From assembly GCA_024397955.1 (NCBI GenBank), contig CP073744.1:2108001-2172000 (forward strand): 64,000 nt of DNA, in the 5' to 3' direction. Made by a program: the position numbers and the translations under genes. This stretch comes from a bacterium SCSIO 12696. GTDB taxonomy: Bacteria > Pseudomonadota > Gammaproteobacteria > Pseudomonadales > Porticoccaceae. Positions 27,675 to 36,343 of this stretch are shown here, one piece after another (positions within the stretch are counted from its first letter, which is position 1; the number at the start of each line of letters is the position of its first letter). Below the pieces are notes generated by a model, which was given only the letters and a program-made list of their open reading frames with translations, did no database searches and had not been told where the DNA came from.

Positions 27675-28602
27675 TTTGCCTTGTTCGGAGTTGGGGCTAG
27701 CGACGCCAATAGAGCGTGTTAGGGTTGGCGTGCTGGCTGAGAAAGATATCCAACTGATTATCAAACGCGAAGACCTTCGCCACCCACAAATTTCTGGCAA
27801 TAAATTTCACAAGCTGAAGTACAACCTGGACTACGCAAAGCGGGAGGGTTTTTCCGCCGTTGCCAGTTTTGGCGGTGCCTGGTCGAACCATCTTCATGCC
27901 CTGGCCTATGCGGGAAAACAACAGGGATTAAATACTATCGGCTTTATTCGTGGCCCCTTGCCTCAGCCACTCAATGCCATGTTGAAAGACGCCCAGAGCT
28001 GGGGAATGGATTTGAGGCCGCTGAGTTACGGAGATTATCGTCGCCGCTATGAGGATGATTTTTGTCAGGAGCTGATGGCGTCGGTCACCAATGGCTACCT
28101 GATTCCTGAAGGCGGTGCTGGTCAATTAGCGGTTCGTGGTTGTGCCGAGCTGGGTGCAGAAATTGTGGCCCAAACACCGGGGATGGATTACCTCTGTGTC
28201 GCCTGTGGCACCGGTGCCACCATGGCGGGGCTAATTGCAGGGGTTAAGGGTCGGGCAACCGTTCTGGGTTTTTCTGTGATCAAAAACAACCATAAGCTAC
28301 AAAGCGATATTCGCAGCTGGTTGCCTGAACACTGTCTTCAAAAGCCATGGCGCATTATTGAGGGCTATGATTGTGGTGGTTTCGGTAAACTCAGTCAGCA
28401 GCTGGTGGCGTTTATGGATCAATGGCACTCTCATAGCAGTATCCCACTTGAGCCACTTTACACCGGTAAAATGCTTTATGGATTATTCCATCTGATTGAT
28501 GCCGATTACTTTCCGCCGGCCTCAAAGGTTGTGGTGTTGCACAGTGGTGGCTTACAGGGTTTGCGGGGTATGGAATCTGAAATGGAAAAATATCGGAGCT
28601 GA
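27667..28602 (+). CDS. PLP-dependent D-cysteine desulfhydrase / ACC deaminase-family enzyme
   Basis: This is a 311-residue fold-type II PLP enzyme. The PLP lysine lies in ISGNKFHKLKYNL (about 43-53), followed by SFGGAWSNHLHALAYAG and the glycine-rich phosphate loop ACGTGATMAGL. Family members degrade D-cysteine to pyruvate, sulfide and ammonia, or act on 1-aminocyclopropane-1-carboxylate; the exact substrate is uncertain. The start is GTG 27667, overlapping the PaiB-like stop by 8 bases. Confidence 0.88.
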   Translation: MTNLPCSELGLATPIERVRVGVLAEKDIQLIIKREDLRHPQISGNKFHKLKYNLDYAKREGFSAVASFGGAWSNHLHALAYAGKQQGLNTIGFIRGPLPQPLNAMLKDAQSWGMDLRPLSYGDYRRRYEDDFCQELMASVTNGYLIPEGGAGQLAVRGCAELGAEIVAQTPGMDYLCVACGTGATMAGLIAGVKGRATVLGFSVIKNNHKLQSDIRSWLPEHCLQKPWRIIEGYDCGGFGKLSQQLVAFMDQWHSHSSIPLEPLYTGKMLYGLFHLIDADYFPPASKVVVLHSGGLQGLRGMESEMEKYRS

Positions 28603-28603
28603 G

Positions 28604-29203
28604 ATGGCAACAGATTATCAACAGGTATTGGACTTTTGGTTTGGTGATGGCGCTGATGCAGAAATTGCCAGTCGCCAATCATCGCTTTGGTGGGGTAAAA
28701 ATCCGGAAGTGGATTGCCAGATTAAACGCCAGTTTGAAGGAGACTTGCAGGCCCTTGTTGACGGCCAGCAACCGCAATGGCTGGAAAGCCCACAGGGCCG
28801 GCTGGCGGCCATTGTTGTACTCGACCAATTCTCGCGCAATATGTACCGCGATAGTGGCCAATCTTTCTCCCAAGATGGTTTGGCACTGGCATTATGCATT
28901 GAAGGGATTGACCGTGGTGTTGATAAAAAACTCAGCCCGATCCAGCGTGTGTTTTTCTACATGCCCTTGGAGCACGCAGAGTCCATGGACATGCAAAACT
29001 TATCGGTGACGGCCTTCGAACGACTCCACAGTGAAGTGCCAGAAACCGATCAAAAATTGTTTGCCGGGTTTGTTGAATTTGCGGAAAAACACCGAGTAAT
29101 TATTGAACGCTTCGGCCGTTATCCTCATCGAAATAAATTATTAGGTCGTGAGTCAACGGCAGAAGAAGTTGAGTTTTTAAAACAGCCGGGTAGTAGATTT
29201 TAG
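28604..29203 (+). CDS. DUF924 family protein
   Basis: The protein has 199 residues and DUF924 features: VLDFWFG near the start, the LAAIVVLDQFSRNMYRDS segment, FFYMPLEHAESM, and FAEKHRVIIERFGRYPHRNKLLGRES near the end. It is an all-helical, TPR-like cytoplasmic fold. No activity is known for the family. ATG 28604 is one base after the end of the preceding gene; a longer frame upstream runs through that gene and is rejected. Confidence 0.93.
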   Translation: MATDYQQVLDFWFGDGADAEIASRQSSLWWGKNPEVDCQIKRQFEGDLQALVDGQQPQWLESPQGRLAAIVVLDQFSRNMYRDSGQSFSQDGLALALCIEGIDRGVDKKLSPIQRVFFYMPLEHAESMDMQNLSVTAFERLHSEVPETDQKLFAGFVEFAEKHRVIIERFGRYPHRNKLLGRESTAEEVEFLKQPGSRF

Positions 29204-29316
29204 TACTTCAACGTGCGGTTTTTGCAAAAGCATTAATTGCCCATGGTGGCGTTGCTCTTGAAATATTTGCCATTGAAGATAGTATGGCGCCTTCAATAAT
29301 TAACAAGGATGCGTTC

Positions 29317-29790
29317 ATGGAACACACAACTGCAAACCCATACAAGACCCCCGGTTCTGAGGTGCTGAATACCAATGCAAAAGCGGGGGCTATGAACTTT
29401 AAACGCATTAGCGCTTGGGGTGTTTTTGGTTTAGGTATTATTACGTTGGGTATTTATTATATTTATTGGATGTATAACCGGGCACAGGTGATTAACCAAT
29501 TCCATGGTGAAAAAATATCTGCAGGCCTGCTCAATGGATTTGTCGCAATCGTGATTGCTACCTTCTTGTCGGGCTTTATCACTGAATTCGTTGATGAGTC
29601 CGGTCTTATTCTAGAGGCTATTCTCAATCTGGCTTACTTCGTGCTGTGGCTACTGGTGATTTTCGGTATTCGTAGTCGACTGGAAAATATTCTTGCTCGA
29701 AAACTTAATGGCATTATGACGTTCTTTTTTGGTGGGCTTTACCTGCAATACAAAATCAATGAAGCCATTGATGAATCCATTCAAGAATGA
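29317..29790 (+). CDS. DUF4234-like small integral membrane protein
   Basis: The protein has 157 residues. A hydrophilic N-terminus is followed by a helix with GVFGLGIITLGIYYIYWMY (the DUF4234-type pattern), then two more hydrophobic segments (about 75-95 and 103-122), a basic loop and a last hydrophobic stretch. Role unknown. AAGGA at 29305-29309 sets the ATG at 29317; an upstream ATG at 29284 is less good. Confidence 0.8.
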   Translation: MEHTTANPYKTPGSEVLNTNAKAGAMNFKRISAWGVFGLGIITLGIYYIYWMYNRAQVINQFHGEKISAGLLNGFVAIVIATFLSGFITEFVDESGLILEAILNLAYFVLWLLVIFGIRSRLENILARKLNGIMTFFFGGLYLQYKINEAIDESIQE

Positions 29791-29824
29791 GTGGTGCTTG
29801 ACGAGTATTTATTTGACACTGCAA

Positions 29825-29864
29825 GGTGAGTCAGCGAAAAACTGGCTCACCATTCTATTTTTTT
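29825..29864. terminator. Terminator between convergent genes
   Basis: GGTGAGTCAG (29825-29834) pairs with CTGGCTCACC (29842-29851, one G-U) and is followed by TATTTTTTTAT. It ends the membrane-protein gene. The convergent FemAB/GNAT-like gene stops inside the hairpin. Confidence 0.85.
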
Positions 29865-30995
29865 ATAAGGCAAATACTGCCCCGCATCTTCCATATAACG
29901 CGTGTTCATCGCGGTTTCTTGTGCCAGAAAATCCGCAATCGCGTGATTAAAACGCTCGTCAGCTAGCCAGTGATAAGAGCAGGTTTCCACAGGCTCAAAA
30001 CCGCGGCGTATTTTGTGTTCTCCTTGGGCGCCGGCATCAAATCGTTGCAGCCCCTTTTCGATGGCGTATTCAATGCCCTGATAGTAACAAAGCTCGAAGT
30101 GTAAACCGTCCAGCTCCATGGCGGTGCCCCAATAGCGGCCGTACAATGTGTTTTGATCGTGAAAGAATAATGCGGCTGCTACTAACGAACCGTCGGCATC
30201 CCGCGCGGTGGCCACCATAATTTGTTCCGCCATGGTGTTGCCAATGCGTTCAAAAAAGTCCCGGTTTAGATAGCCGGTACCGCCGCTGCGTTTTAAATAA
30301 GTGCGATGATACAGCGGGTAAAATTGATCCCACAGAGAGTGGTTTAGCTGCTCGCCGGTCAGTCGCTCCAGCACCAGTTTATGTTCAGCAACTTTGCGCC
30401 GTTCGGCCTGTACGGTTTTGCGTTTGCGGGCCTTAAACCCACTGAGAAAATCATCAAAACACCGATAACCGCGGTTCAGCCAATGGAACTGGGTGCCGGT
30501 TCGACGCTGTAAAAAATCCAGATTTCGTAGTTGCTGGTCTTGCTCAGGGTTTGGGAACAACAAGTGAAAGCCAGAGTGTTCCTGTTGTTCAGCAACGTCA
30601 CGAATGGCCGCGCCCATGTTTTCGATAATGGTGTTGGTATCGCAACCTGGTGCCATTAACAGTCGGGGGCCGGTGGCGGGGGTAAACGGTACTGCACTCA
30701 GCAGCTTGGGGTAGTAGGGCAGTTGCAGGCGCTGATAGGCGTCGGCCCAACTCCAGTCGAACACGTACTCCCCCCAAGAGTGGTGTTTTTCATACAGCGG
30801 CAAGGCGGCCACAGGGGTGTTGTTGTCCCGTAACAGCAGGTGGCGTGGCTGCCACCCGGTGTCTTCGCAGACACTGCCGCTGTTCTCCAGGGCGGCGAGA
30901 AACCGGTGTTGCAAAAACGGGTAGTCGCACCCCAACAGGTGGTTCCAACAGTCTGCAGATATACCGTTGATACTGGTGCAGAAATCCACGTCCAC
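29847..30995 (-). CDS. FemAB/GNAT-like (DUF482, peptidogalycan-type) protein
   Basis: The protein has up to 382 residues. It matches the DUF482 group: SWGEYVFDWSWADAY, a middle FKARKRKTVQAERRKV basic stretch, and a GNAT-like core with ALFFHDQNTLYGRYWGT, LHFELCYYQGIEYAIEKGL and FDAGAQGEHKIRRGFEP. Family members are annotated as possible acyl- or aminoacyl-transferases; no substrate is known. The start is one of two GTG codons (30995 or 30989), with no strong ribosome site. It is divergent from the dehydrogenase gene. Confidence 0.82.
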   Translation of the reverse strand: MDVDFCTSINGISADCWNHLLGCDYPFLQHRFLAALENSGSVCEDTGWQPRHLLLRDNNTPVAALPLYEKHHSWGEYVFDWSWADAYQRLQLPYYPKLLSAVPFTPATGPRLLMAPGCDTNTIIENMGAAIRDVAEQQEHSGFHLLFPNPEQDQQLRNLDFLQRRTGTQFHWLNRGYRCFDDFLSGFKARKRKTVQAERRKVAEHKLVLERLTGEQLNHSLWDQFYPLYHRTYLKRSGGTGYLNRDFFERIGNTMAEQIMVATARDADGSLVAAALFFHDQNTLYGRYWGTAMELDGLHFELCYYQGIEYAIEKGLQRFDAGAQGEHKIRRGFEPVETCSYHWLADERFNHAIADFLAQETAMNTRYMEDAGQYLPYKKIEW

Positions 30996-31083
30996 AAAAG
31001 GTCACTCTTGCTATTGGTGCGCTGAGCCAGAGGATATACACTGGTGCGCCGACAATAACAACCGTTATGGAGAGAGTAGCTCG

Positions 31084-32370
31084 ATGGACGTATTCACTGA
31101 TGCAGTGGCCCGCCTCAATCGCCTGGGCCTGGAAGCAGGCATCGACCTGGAAGTTCTGCAAACCCTGAACTACCCGGAACAAACCGTTACCGCCGCACTC
31201 CCAGTGCGCATGGACAACGGTCGCACAGAAGTCTTTGTAGGCCACCGCTGCCGTTTCAACTCAGCGCTGGGCCCAACCAAGGGCGGCATTCGCTATCACC
31301 CCGGTGTGACCGTGGAAGAAGTGCAGGCGCTGGCGCTGTGGATGACCATCAAGTGTTCACTGGCCAATATCCCTTATGGTGGTGGTAAAGGCGGTGTAAC
31401 GGTAGACCCCAAATCTCTGTCGCCCATGGAGCTCGAACGCCTGTCCCGCAGCTACATGCGCGCCATGGTAGACGTGGTCGGGCCGAGCCGGGATATTCCG
31501 GCTCCAGATGTGTACACCAATGCCCGCATCATGGGCTGGATGGCGGATGAATACGAACGTATTCAGCGGGAAAAGGCACCGGGCGTGATTACCGGTAAAC
31601 CCATTGAGCTGGGTGGTAGCCTCGGCCGTGATGAAGCCACCGGGCGCGGTGCTTTTATCGTTACTCAACAGCTCGCGGAAAAACTGAGCTGGAACCCCGC
31701 TGATATTCGCGTCGCAGTACAGGGCTTTGGTAACGCCGGTTATCATGTGGCTCGCTTGCTGCATCAGACTGGCTATCGCATCGTTGCGGTCAGTGACTCC
31801 CAGGGTGCGATTTATTCTGAGCACGGTTTTGATGTTGAAAGCCTGTATCAACATAAGCAGCGGCAGCGCAAGCTGGAAGCCGTTTACTGCGAAGGCTCGG
31901 TGTGTACCTTGCAAGAGCACCAGCGCATCAGCAACGAAGCGCTGCTGGAGCTGGACGTTGACCTGTTGGTTCCCTCGGCTTTGGAAGGGGTGATTACCGC
32001 AGACAACGCCAGCCGCATCAAAGCGCCGGTGATTGTGGAAGTGGCCAACGGCCCTATCGAAAGCGACGCCGACAAGATACTTGAGGATAAAGGCATACAG
32101 GTGCTGCCCGACGTACTGGCCAACGCCGGTGGCGTGGTAGTGAGTTACTTTGAGTGGGTTCAAAACCGCCAGGGTTGGGCGTGGCCGTTGGAGCAGGTGC
32201 GGGAGCGTTTGCACGGTACACTGACCGAAGCCTTTGACCGCATGTGGCAAGTGCACAAGGAAGAGGGGGTGCCACTGCGCAACGCCGCTTATGCAGTAGC
32301 CTTGCGTCGCATTTCACAAGCCATCAGTAGCCATGGCACCCAAGAGTATTTTCAGAACGGGGACGGGTAA
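31084..32370 (+). CDS. Glu/Leu/Phe/Val-type amino-acid dehydrogenase (probable glutamate dehydrogenase)
   Basis: The enzyme has 428 residues. Motifs: RCRFNSALGPTKGGIRYHPG, MTIKCSLANIPYGGGKGGV with catalytic Lys, DIPAPDVYTNARIMGWMADEY, and a Rossmann domain with VQGFGNAGYHVARLL. Length and sequence agree with short hexameric NAD-type glutamate dehydrogenases that interconvert glutamate and 2-oxoglutarate. Leucine or valine dehydrogenases are shorter (about 360), so glutamate is favoured. ATG 31084 follows GGAGAG; an upstream frame overlaps the divergent gene. Confidence 0.93.
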   Translation: MDVFTDAVARLNRLGLEAGIDLEVLQTLNYPEQTVTAALPVRMDNGRTEVFVGHRCRFNSALGPTKGGIRYHPGVTVEEVQALALWMTIKCSLANIPYGGGKGGVTVDPKSLSPMELERLSRSYMRAMVDVVGPSRDIPAPDVYTNARIMGWMADEYERIQREKAPGVITGKPIELGGSLGRDEATGRGAFIVTQQLAEKLSWNPADIRVAVQGFGNAGYHVARLLHQTGYRIVAVSDSQGAIYSEHGFDVESLYQHKQRQRKLEAVYCEGSVCTLQEHQRISNEALLELDVDLLVPSALEGVITADNASRIKAPVIVEVANGPIESDADKILEDKGIQVLPDVLANAGGVVVSYFEWVQNRQGWAWPLEQVRERLHGTLTEAFDRMWQVHKEEGVPLRNAAYAVALRRISQAISSHGTQEYFQNGDG

Positions 32371-32374
32371 TTCT

Positions 32375-32420
32375 GCGCTCTCACCGTCATACCCGCACAG
32401 GCGGTTATGACGGTGAGCGC
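32375..32420. repeat. Inverted-repeat element between convergent genes
   Basis: GCGCTCTCACCGTCATA (from 32375) and TATGACGGTGAGCGC (to 32420) form a long imperfect stem, with CCGC/GCGG extending it around an ACAG loop. It resembles the CGTCATxCCCGC...GCGGGxATGACG palindromic repeats of proteobacteria and is also placed to act as a terminator for both genes. Confidence 0.65.
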
Positions 32421-32424
32421 TAAT

Positions 32425-33711
32425 TTACTCCACAACCCGACTTTTCGGGAAGCGACAGCTAAATACCGAGCCCTTGCCCAGCGTACTTTCTATTTCCAGT
32501 GAGCCTTCGTGGCGCAGCATTACGTGTTTAACAATGGCCAGGCCCAAACCAGTCCCCCCGGAGTTGGAGGTGCGGCTGGCGTCTACTCGATAAAAGCGTT
32601 CGGTGAGTCTTGGCAGGTGAGAGGGGTCGATACCCATGCCGGTATCGCTGATATCGATATGAAAGCTGGCACCATTGTTTACCGCGTTGATATTGATGTC
32701 ACAACCCTGTGGGTTGTGGCGCACCGCGTTAAACACCAGGTTGGAAATCGCGCTCTGAATTTGCGACTGCTTACCCCGCAGAGACAGGCTGATATCTCCC
32801 TGTAAGGTAATCTGGTGCTTGCCTTCGCTGAGGGCGTTGGCATCGGTAACGACTTGTTGCAACAGCGGTTCCAGTGGCACCTTCTTTTTGCCCGCGTGCT
32901 TTTCCAGAGACTCCAGCTTCGACAACATCACCAGGTCGTCTGCCAAACTGCTCATGCGGTCGGTTTGCTGCTTCATCTGGCCCATGGCTCTGGTGACTGG
33001 TTTAGGCAGCATATCGGTCATTGCGCCCAGGTTTTCCAGGTAGCCGGAAATCACGGTTAGCGGGGTGCGCAGTTCGTGGGAAACGTTGCCGACAAACTCT
33101 TTGCGCATTTCTTCCAGGTTGCGCAGGCGGGTGATGTCGCGCACCACCAGCACCACTTCGTCGTCGCCAAAGGCGGCGGCACTGCAAGCCAAAATTCGCG
33201 AGATACTGCCGGGGGCGCGAATCTCCAGGGAATCCTTAAACTCATGCTGCTGAATAAATTCCACAAAGCGGGGGTCGCGCACCAGATTGACAATGGACTG
33301 GTGACGGTCGTCGGTTTCCAGTGATAGCAATAACTCCGCACTGGGGTTCCACCACTCCAAAGACCGGTTTCGATCCAAAATTAATATGCCGTCGCTGAGT
33401 GCGTCGGTGATCTTTTGAATACGAATGGTCAGGGACTTGAGGTTGTGCTGGCTGCGCATAACCCGCTTTTGCAGGCGGTAGAGGTAATCGGACATATCTC
33501 CCCAAACGCCAGTGGCATCCGGGGGCAGGCCGCGAGCACCGCCGTCGAGCCAGCGGTAAATTTGCTGAAACTTGTAAAAGCCCCAGGCAATATAGCCCAG
33601 GCACCCTGCGAGCAGGGTGGCCAGCATATGACCGTTAAAGTAGCCGAACAGCAGCAGGCCACTGAGCAGCAAAACAACGCGCTGAATCTCGGTGTGGAAG
33701 CTTCGCTTCAA
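32425..33711 (-). CDS. phoR: Phosphate-regulon sensor histidine kinase PhoR
   Basis: PhoR (428 residues) phosphorylates PhoB under phosphate limitation. Two N-terminal membrane helices (about 10-45) are joined by a very short loop, so it senses through PstSCAB/PhoU rather than a periplasmic domain. A PAS domain follows (about 95-190), then HisKA with GNVSHELRTPLTVISGYLEN, and HATPase with SNLVFNAVRHN, DTGMGIDPSHLPRLTERFYR and GTGLGLAIVKH. It lies 88 bases downstream of phoB. That gap holds a strong hairpin. Confidence 0.96.
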   Translation of the reverse strand: MKRSFHTEIQRVVLLLSGLLLFGYFNGHMLATLLAGCLGYIAWGFYKFQQIYRWLDGGARGLPPDATGVWGDMSDYLYRLQKRVMRSQHNLKSLTIRIQKITDALSDGILILDRNRSLEWWNPSAELLLSLETDDRHQSIVNLVRDPRFVEFIQQHEFKDSLEIRAPGSISRILACSAAAFGDDEVVLVVRDITRLRNLEEMRKEFVGNVSHELRTPLTVISGYLENLGAMTDMLPKPVTRAMGQMKQQTDRMSSLADDLVMLSKLESLEKHAGKKKVPLEPLLQQVVTDANALSEGKHQITLQGDISLSLRGKQSQIQSAISNLVFNAVRHNPQGCDININAVNNGASFHIDISDTGMGIDPSHLPRLTERFYRVDASRTSNSGGTGLGLAIVKHVMLRHEGSLEIESTLGKGSVFSCRFPKSRVVE

Positions 33712-33752
33712 GTGGGGGCTCCCCAGGGGCAGAGGTTACGAGGGCAATATAC

Positions 33753-33791
33753 AGGGCACCTCTAAAAATACATTAGTTTTAGAGGTGCCCT
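33753..33791. repeat. Perfect hairpin repeat between phoB and phoR
   Basis: AGGGCACCTCTAAAA (33753-33767) and its complement TTTTAGAGGTGCCCT (33777-33791) form a 15-bp perfect stem with a 9-base loop. No T run follows on the minus strand, so it is more likely an intergenic repeat or a stability/attenuation element than a clean terminator. Confidence 0.75.
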
Positions 33792-33799
33792 ACAATCCT

Positions 33800-34504
33800 T
33801 TAACTTTGTTCGGCCACCTTGGTGGAAAAACGGTAGCCAGCGCCGCGCACAGTTTGAATGAAACGGTCGTGGCCATCAATACCAAGGGCCTTGCGCAGGC
33901 GACGAATATGGACGTCTACAGTGCGCTCTTCCATGTACACATTGCCGCCCCACACGTGGTCGAGAATCTGGTCACGGCTGTATACCCGCTCCTGATGAGT
34001 GAGAAAGAACTCCAGTAGGCGGTATTCGGTGGGGCCCATGGAAACCGGTGTGTCGTTAATGCTAACCCGATGACTGATGGGGTCGAACAACAGACCTTCG
34101 ATAGAAATAGGCTCTTCTGGTGCACCGGGGCCGGTGCGACGCAGCAATGCCTTGATGCGAGCAATCAATTCCCGGGGTGAGAACGGCTTGGTGACGTAGT
34201 CGTCCGCACCGGAGTCAAAGCCCTGGATCTTGTTGTCTTCATCGGATTTGGCGGTGAGCATGATCACCGGCAATTTGGCGGTAAGCTCCTGGCGTTTGAG
34301 GCGCCGCACCAGCTCAATGCCGCTGGTGCCGGGCATCATCCAGTCCAGCAGTACCAGGTCGGGGCATTCATCGATAATCAGGCCGTGTGCGTCCTGGGCA
34401 TTGGAGGCCTGCAGGCAGTTGTAGCCCGCTACTTCCAGTGCCATGACAATCATGTCGCGGATGGGCGCTTCGTCGTCCACCACGAGAATGGTTGCTGGTT
34501 GCAT
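33800..34504 (-). CDS. phoB: Phosphate-regulon response regulator PhoB
   Basis: PhoB (234 residues) is an OmpR-type regulator. The receiver domain (1-120) has DDE, the phospho-Asp in LVLLDWMMPG and Lys in VTKPFSPRELIAR. The winged-helix domain (about 130-230) ends in the usual RTVDVHIRRLRKALG and TVRGAGYRFS. It binds the Pho boxes seen before pstS and before itself. ATG 34504 gives the conserved N-terminus; in-frame ATGs upstream (34522, 34561) are rejected because the gene's own Pho box covers that region. Confidence 0.97.
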   Translation of the reverse strand: MQPATILVVDDEAPIRDMIVMALEVAGYNCLQASNAQDAHGLIIDECPDLVLLDWMMPGTSGIELVRRLKRQELTAKLPVIMLTAKSDEDNKIQGFDSGADDYVTKPFSPRELIARIKALLRRTGPGAPEEPISIEGLLFDPISHRVSINDTPVSMGPTEYRLLEFFLTHQERVYSRDQILDHVWGGNVYMEERTVDVHIRRLRKALGIDGHDRFIQTVRGAGYRFSTKVAEQS

Positions 34505-34540
34505 AAGTCCACCCTTGGTCATTTTGTACAGCGCTATTAG

Positions 34541-34569
34541 ATGACGGCACTGTGACAGCAATATTACAA
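34541..34569 (-). promoter_or_regulatory. Pho box upstream of phoB
   Basis: On the minus strand TTGTAAT (34569), CTGTCAC (34558) and CCGTCAT (34547) recur with an 11-base period, matching PhoB half-sites. A TACAAA-like -10 lies about 11-15 bases downstream. Autoactivation of phoBR is expected. Confidence 0.8.
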
Positions 34570-34650
34570 AGGGTGGGGCGTTTTCGCCATGGTATGGCCT
34601 GGGTGTTAATGTGTGTGAACCAGGTTACGTTGGAAGTGAGCTAACTTAAA

Positions 34651-35133
34651 TCAGCTCTCGCAGCTGCCGCCCACGTGGGGGTGGCCGTGAGCCAGCTCTT
34701 CTTCGGTGGCGTCACGCAATTCAGCAACGGTGACATCAAAATGCAGGGTTTTGCCCGCCAGTGGGTGATTGGCGTCAACACTCACGCTGTCGTCACTGAC
34801 ATCGGTAATCACTACAGACATGGGCCCATTGTCGGTTTGCGCCTGAAAGCGCATGCCAGCTTGAACTTCTTGGTCGTCGCCAAACAGATTGCGGGGTACC
34901 GATTGCACCAGACCGTCCTGGTATTCGCCGTAGGCTTCCGCCGGGGCTACAGACACTTTTAGTTCGTCACCAATCGCTTTGCCCAACAGGGCGTTTTCCA
35001 AGCCGGGGATGATATTTCCAGCGCCTTGTAAATACACCAGCGGTTCGCCGCCTTGGGATGAGTCCAGTTGCACACCGTCATCGTCGGTGAGTGTGTAGTG
35101 AATGGAAACCACGGAGTCCGCTTGAATAGACAT
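34651..35133 (-). CDS. slyD: SlyD-type FKBP peptidyl-prolyl isomerase
   Basis: The protein has 160 residues and is cytoplasmic. FKBP core parts: VVSIHYTLTDDDGVQLDSS, GAGNIIPGLENALLGKAIGD, then the inserted chaperone flap (about 70-130) with DANHPLAGKTLHFDV closing the fold. The C-terminus HGHPHVGGSCES is a short His/Cys tail, compared with the long metal-binding tail of E. coli SlyD. Role: proline isomerisation and chaperoning, possibly nickel handling. It lies between ubiA and phoB on the same strand. Confidence 0.93.
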   Translation of the reverse strand: MSIQADSVVSIHYTLTDDDGVQLDSSQGGEPLVYLQGAGNIIPGLENALLGKAIGDELKVSVAPAEAYGEYQDGLVQSVPRNLFGDDQEVQAGMRFQAQTDNGPMSVVITDVSDDSVSVDANHPLAGKTLHFDVTVAELRDATEEELAHGHPHVGGSCES

Positions 35134-35247
35134 AAAAAGCCCTGCTTGGAAAAACTGTCATGAAAAGATTAGAGGGCGCGGACAAAAAGTACTGAACGCG
35201 CCGTGAAATGACCATATGGGGGCGGAATCCGTATTTGCAAGCTGGCC

Positions 35248-36114
35248 TTACAGTTGGTAGTCCAGAACCAGCCCCACAAATACCGCAACGCCGACCCAGT
35301 TGTTGTTTAAAAAGGCCTGGAAGCAGGCATCTCGATCACGGCCACTGGTAATGCGCTGCTGGTGGAGGAACAACAGGGCTGCCACGGCAACACCGCCGTA
35401 GTAGTACCAGCCCCGCTCAAAATTCTGGCCGGTCATCAACAATGCCAAAATACACAGTACTTGCAGGGCCAGCACAATGACACGATCCTGGTCGCCAAAC
35501 AAAATGGCGGTGGATTTCACCCCTAACTTTAAATCGTCGTCGCGATCCACCATGGCGTAAAAGGTATCGTAAGCCACTGTCCACATCACCACCCCGGCGT
35601 ACAGTGCCCACAGGGCAGGGCTCAGCGCACCGGTCTGGGCGGCGAAGGCCATGGGAATCGCCCAGGCAAAGGCAGCTCCCAACACCACTTGGGGCAGATG
35701 AGTGTAGCGCTTCATAAACGGGTAGCAAGCCGCCAATAGTACGCCCCCCAAAGACAGTTGAATCGTCAAACCATTGGTAAACAGCACCAACACAAAAGCA
35801 ACCAGGGCGAGGCCAGCAAACAACAACAGCGCCTCTTTGGGTGCTACCTGGCCGCTGGGGATGGGGCGCTGTTCGGTACGTTTAACGTGGCCATCGATGT
35901 GACGGTCGGCGTAATCGTTAATCACACAGCCCGCTGCCCGCATCAGAGTCACTCCCAGCACAAAAATCACCAGTACATGCCAGTCGGGGAATCCGCCTGC
36001 GGCAAACCACAGTGCCCACAGGGTGGGCCATAGCAACAGCAAGGTGCCGATGGGTTTGTCAAAGCGCATCAGGCGCATAAAGTGGGGCAGACGTTGTTTG
36101 AAGGTTTGATTCAT
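35248..36114 (-). CDS. ubiA: 4-hydroxybenzoate octaprenyltransferase
   Basis: UbiA (288 residues) attaches the prenyl tail to 4-hydroxybenzoate at the inner membrane in ubiquinone synthesis. It has about eight helices and both Asp-rich motifs: [15 protein letters not shown] (first) and [12 protein letters not shown] (second), plus RPIPSG. ATG 36114 begins [10 protein letters not shown]; an in-frame extension upstream to 36147 is unlikely. ubiC, which makes the substrate, is in the same window but 4.8 kb away, not adjacent as in E. coli. Confidence 0.96.
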   Translation of the reverse strand: MNQTFKQRLPHFMRLMRFDKPIGTLLLLWPTLWALWFAAGGFPDWHVLVIFVLGVTLMRAAGCVINDYADRHIDGHVKRTEQRPIPSGQVAPKEALLLFAGLALVAFVLVLFTNGLTIQLSLGGVLLAACYPFMKRYTHLPQVVLGAAFAWAIPMAFAAQTGALSPALWALYAGVVMWTVAYDTFYAMVDRDDDLKLGVKSTAILFGDQDRVIVLALQVLCILALLMTGQNFERGWYYYGGVAVAALLFLHQQRITSGRDRDACFQAFLNNNWVGVAVFVGLVLDYQL

Positions 36115-36343
36115 AGTGAGGGGCTGTGGTGAATTGGCCGCTATCATAAAAGCACGAACGGCAATTGACCATTTTTATGCTTGCGCCAAGGGCAATAAAT
36201 GCGATTCCGGTCTATGGCCATAAAAAAACAGTATGGCTCCCCCGGCTTGAAATCATGTAAAACGCCATCATACCTAAATCCCATACATACATTGCGTTCG
36301 CACAGGTTGTGCTCTGAATGCGCCGAATGACCAAGGTAACCCC

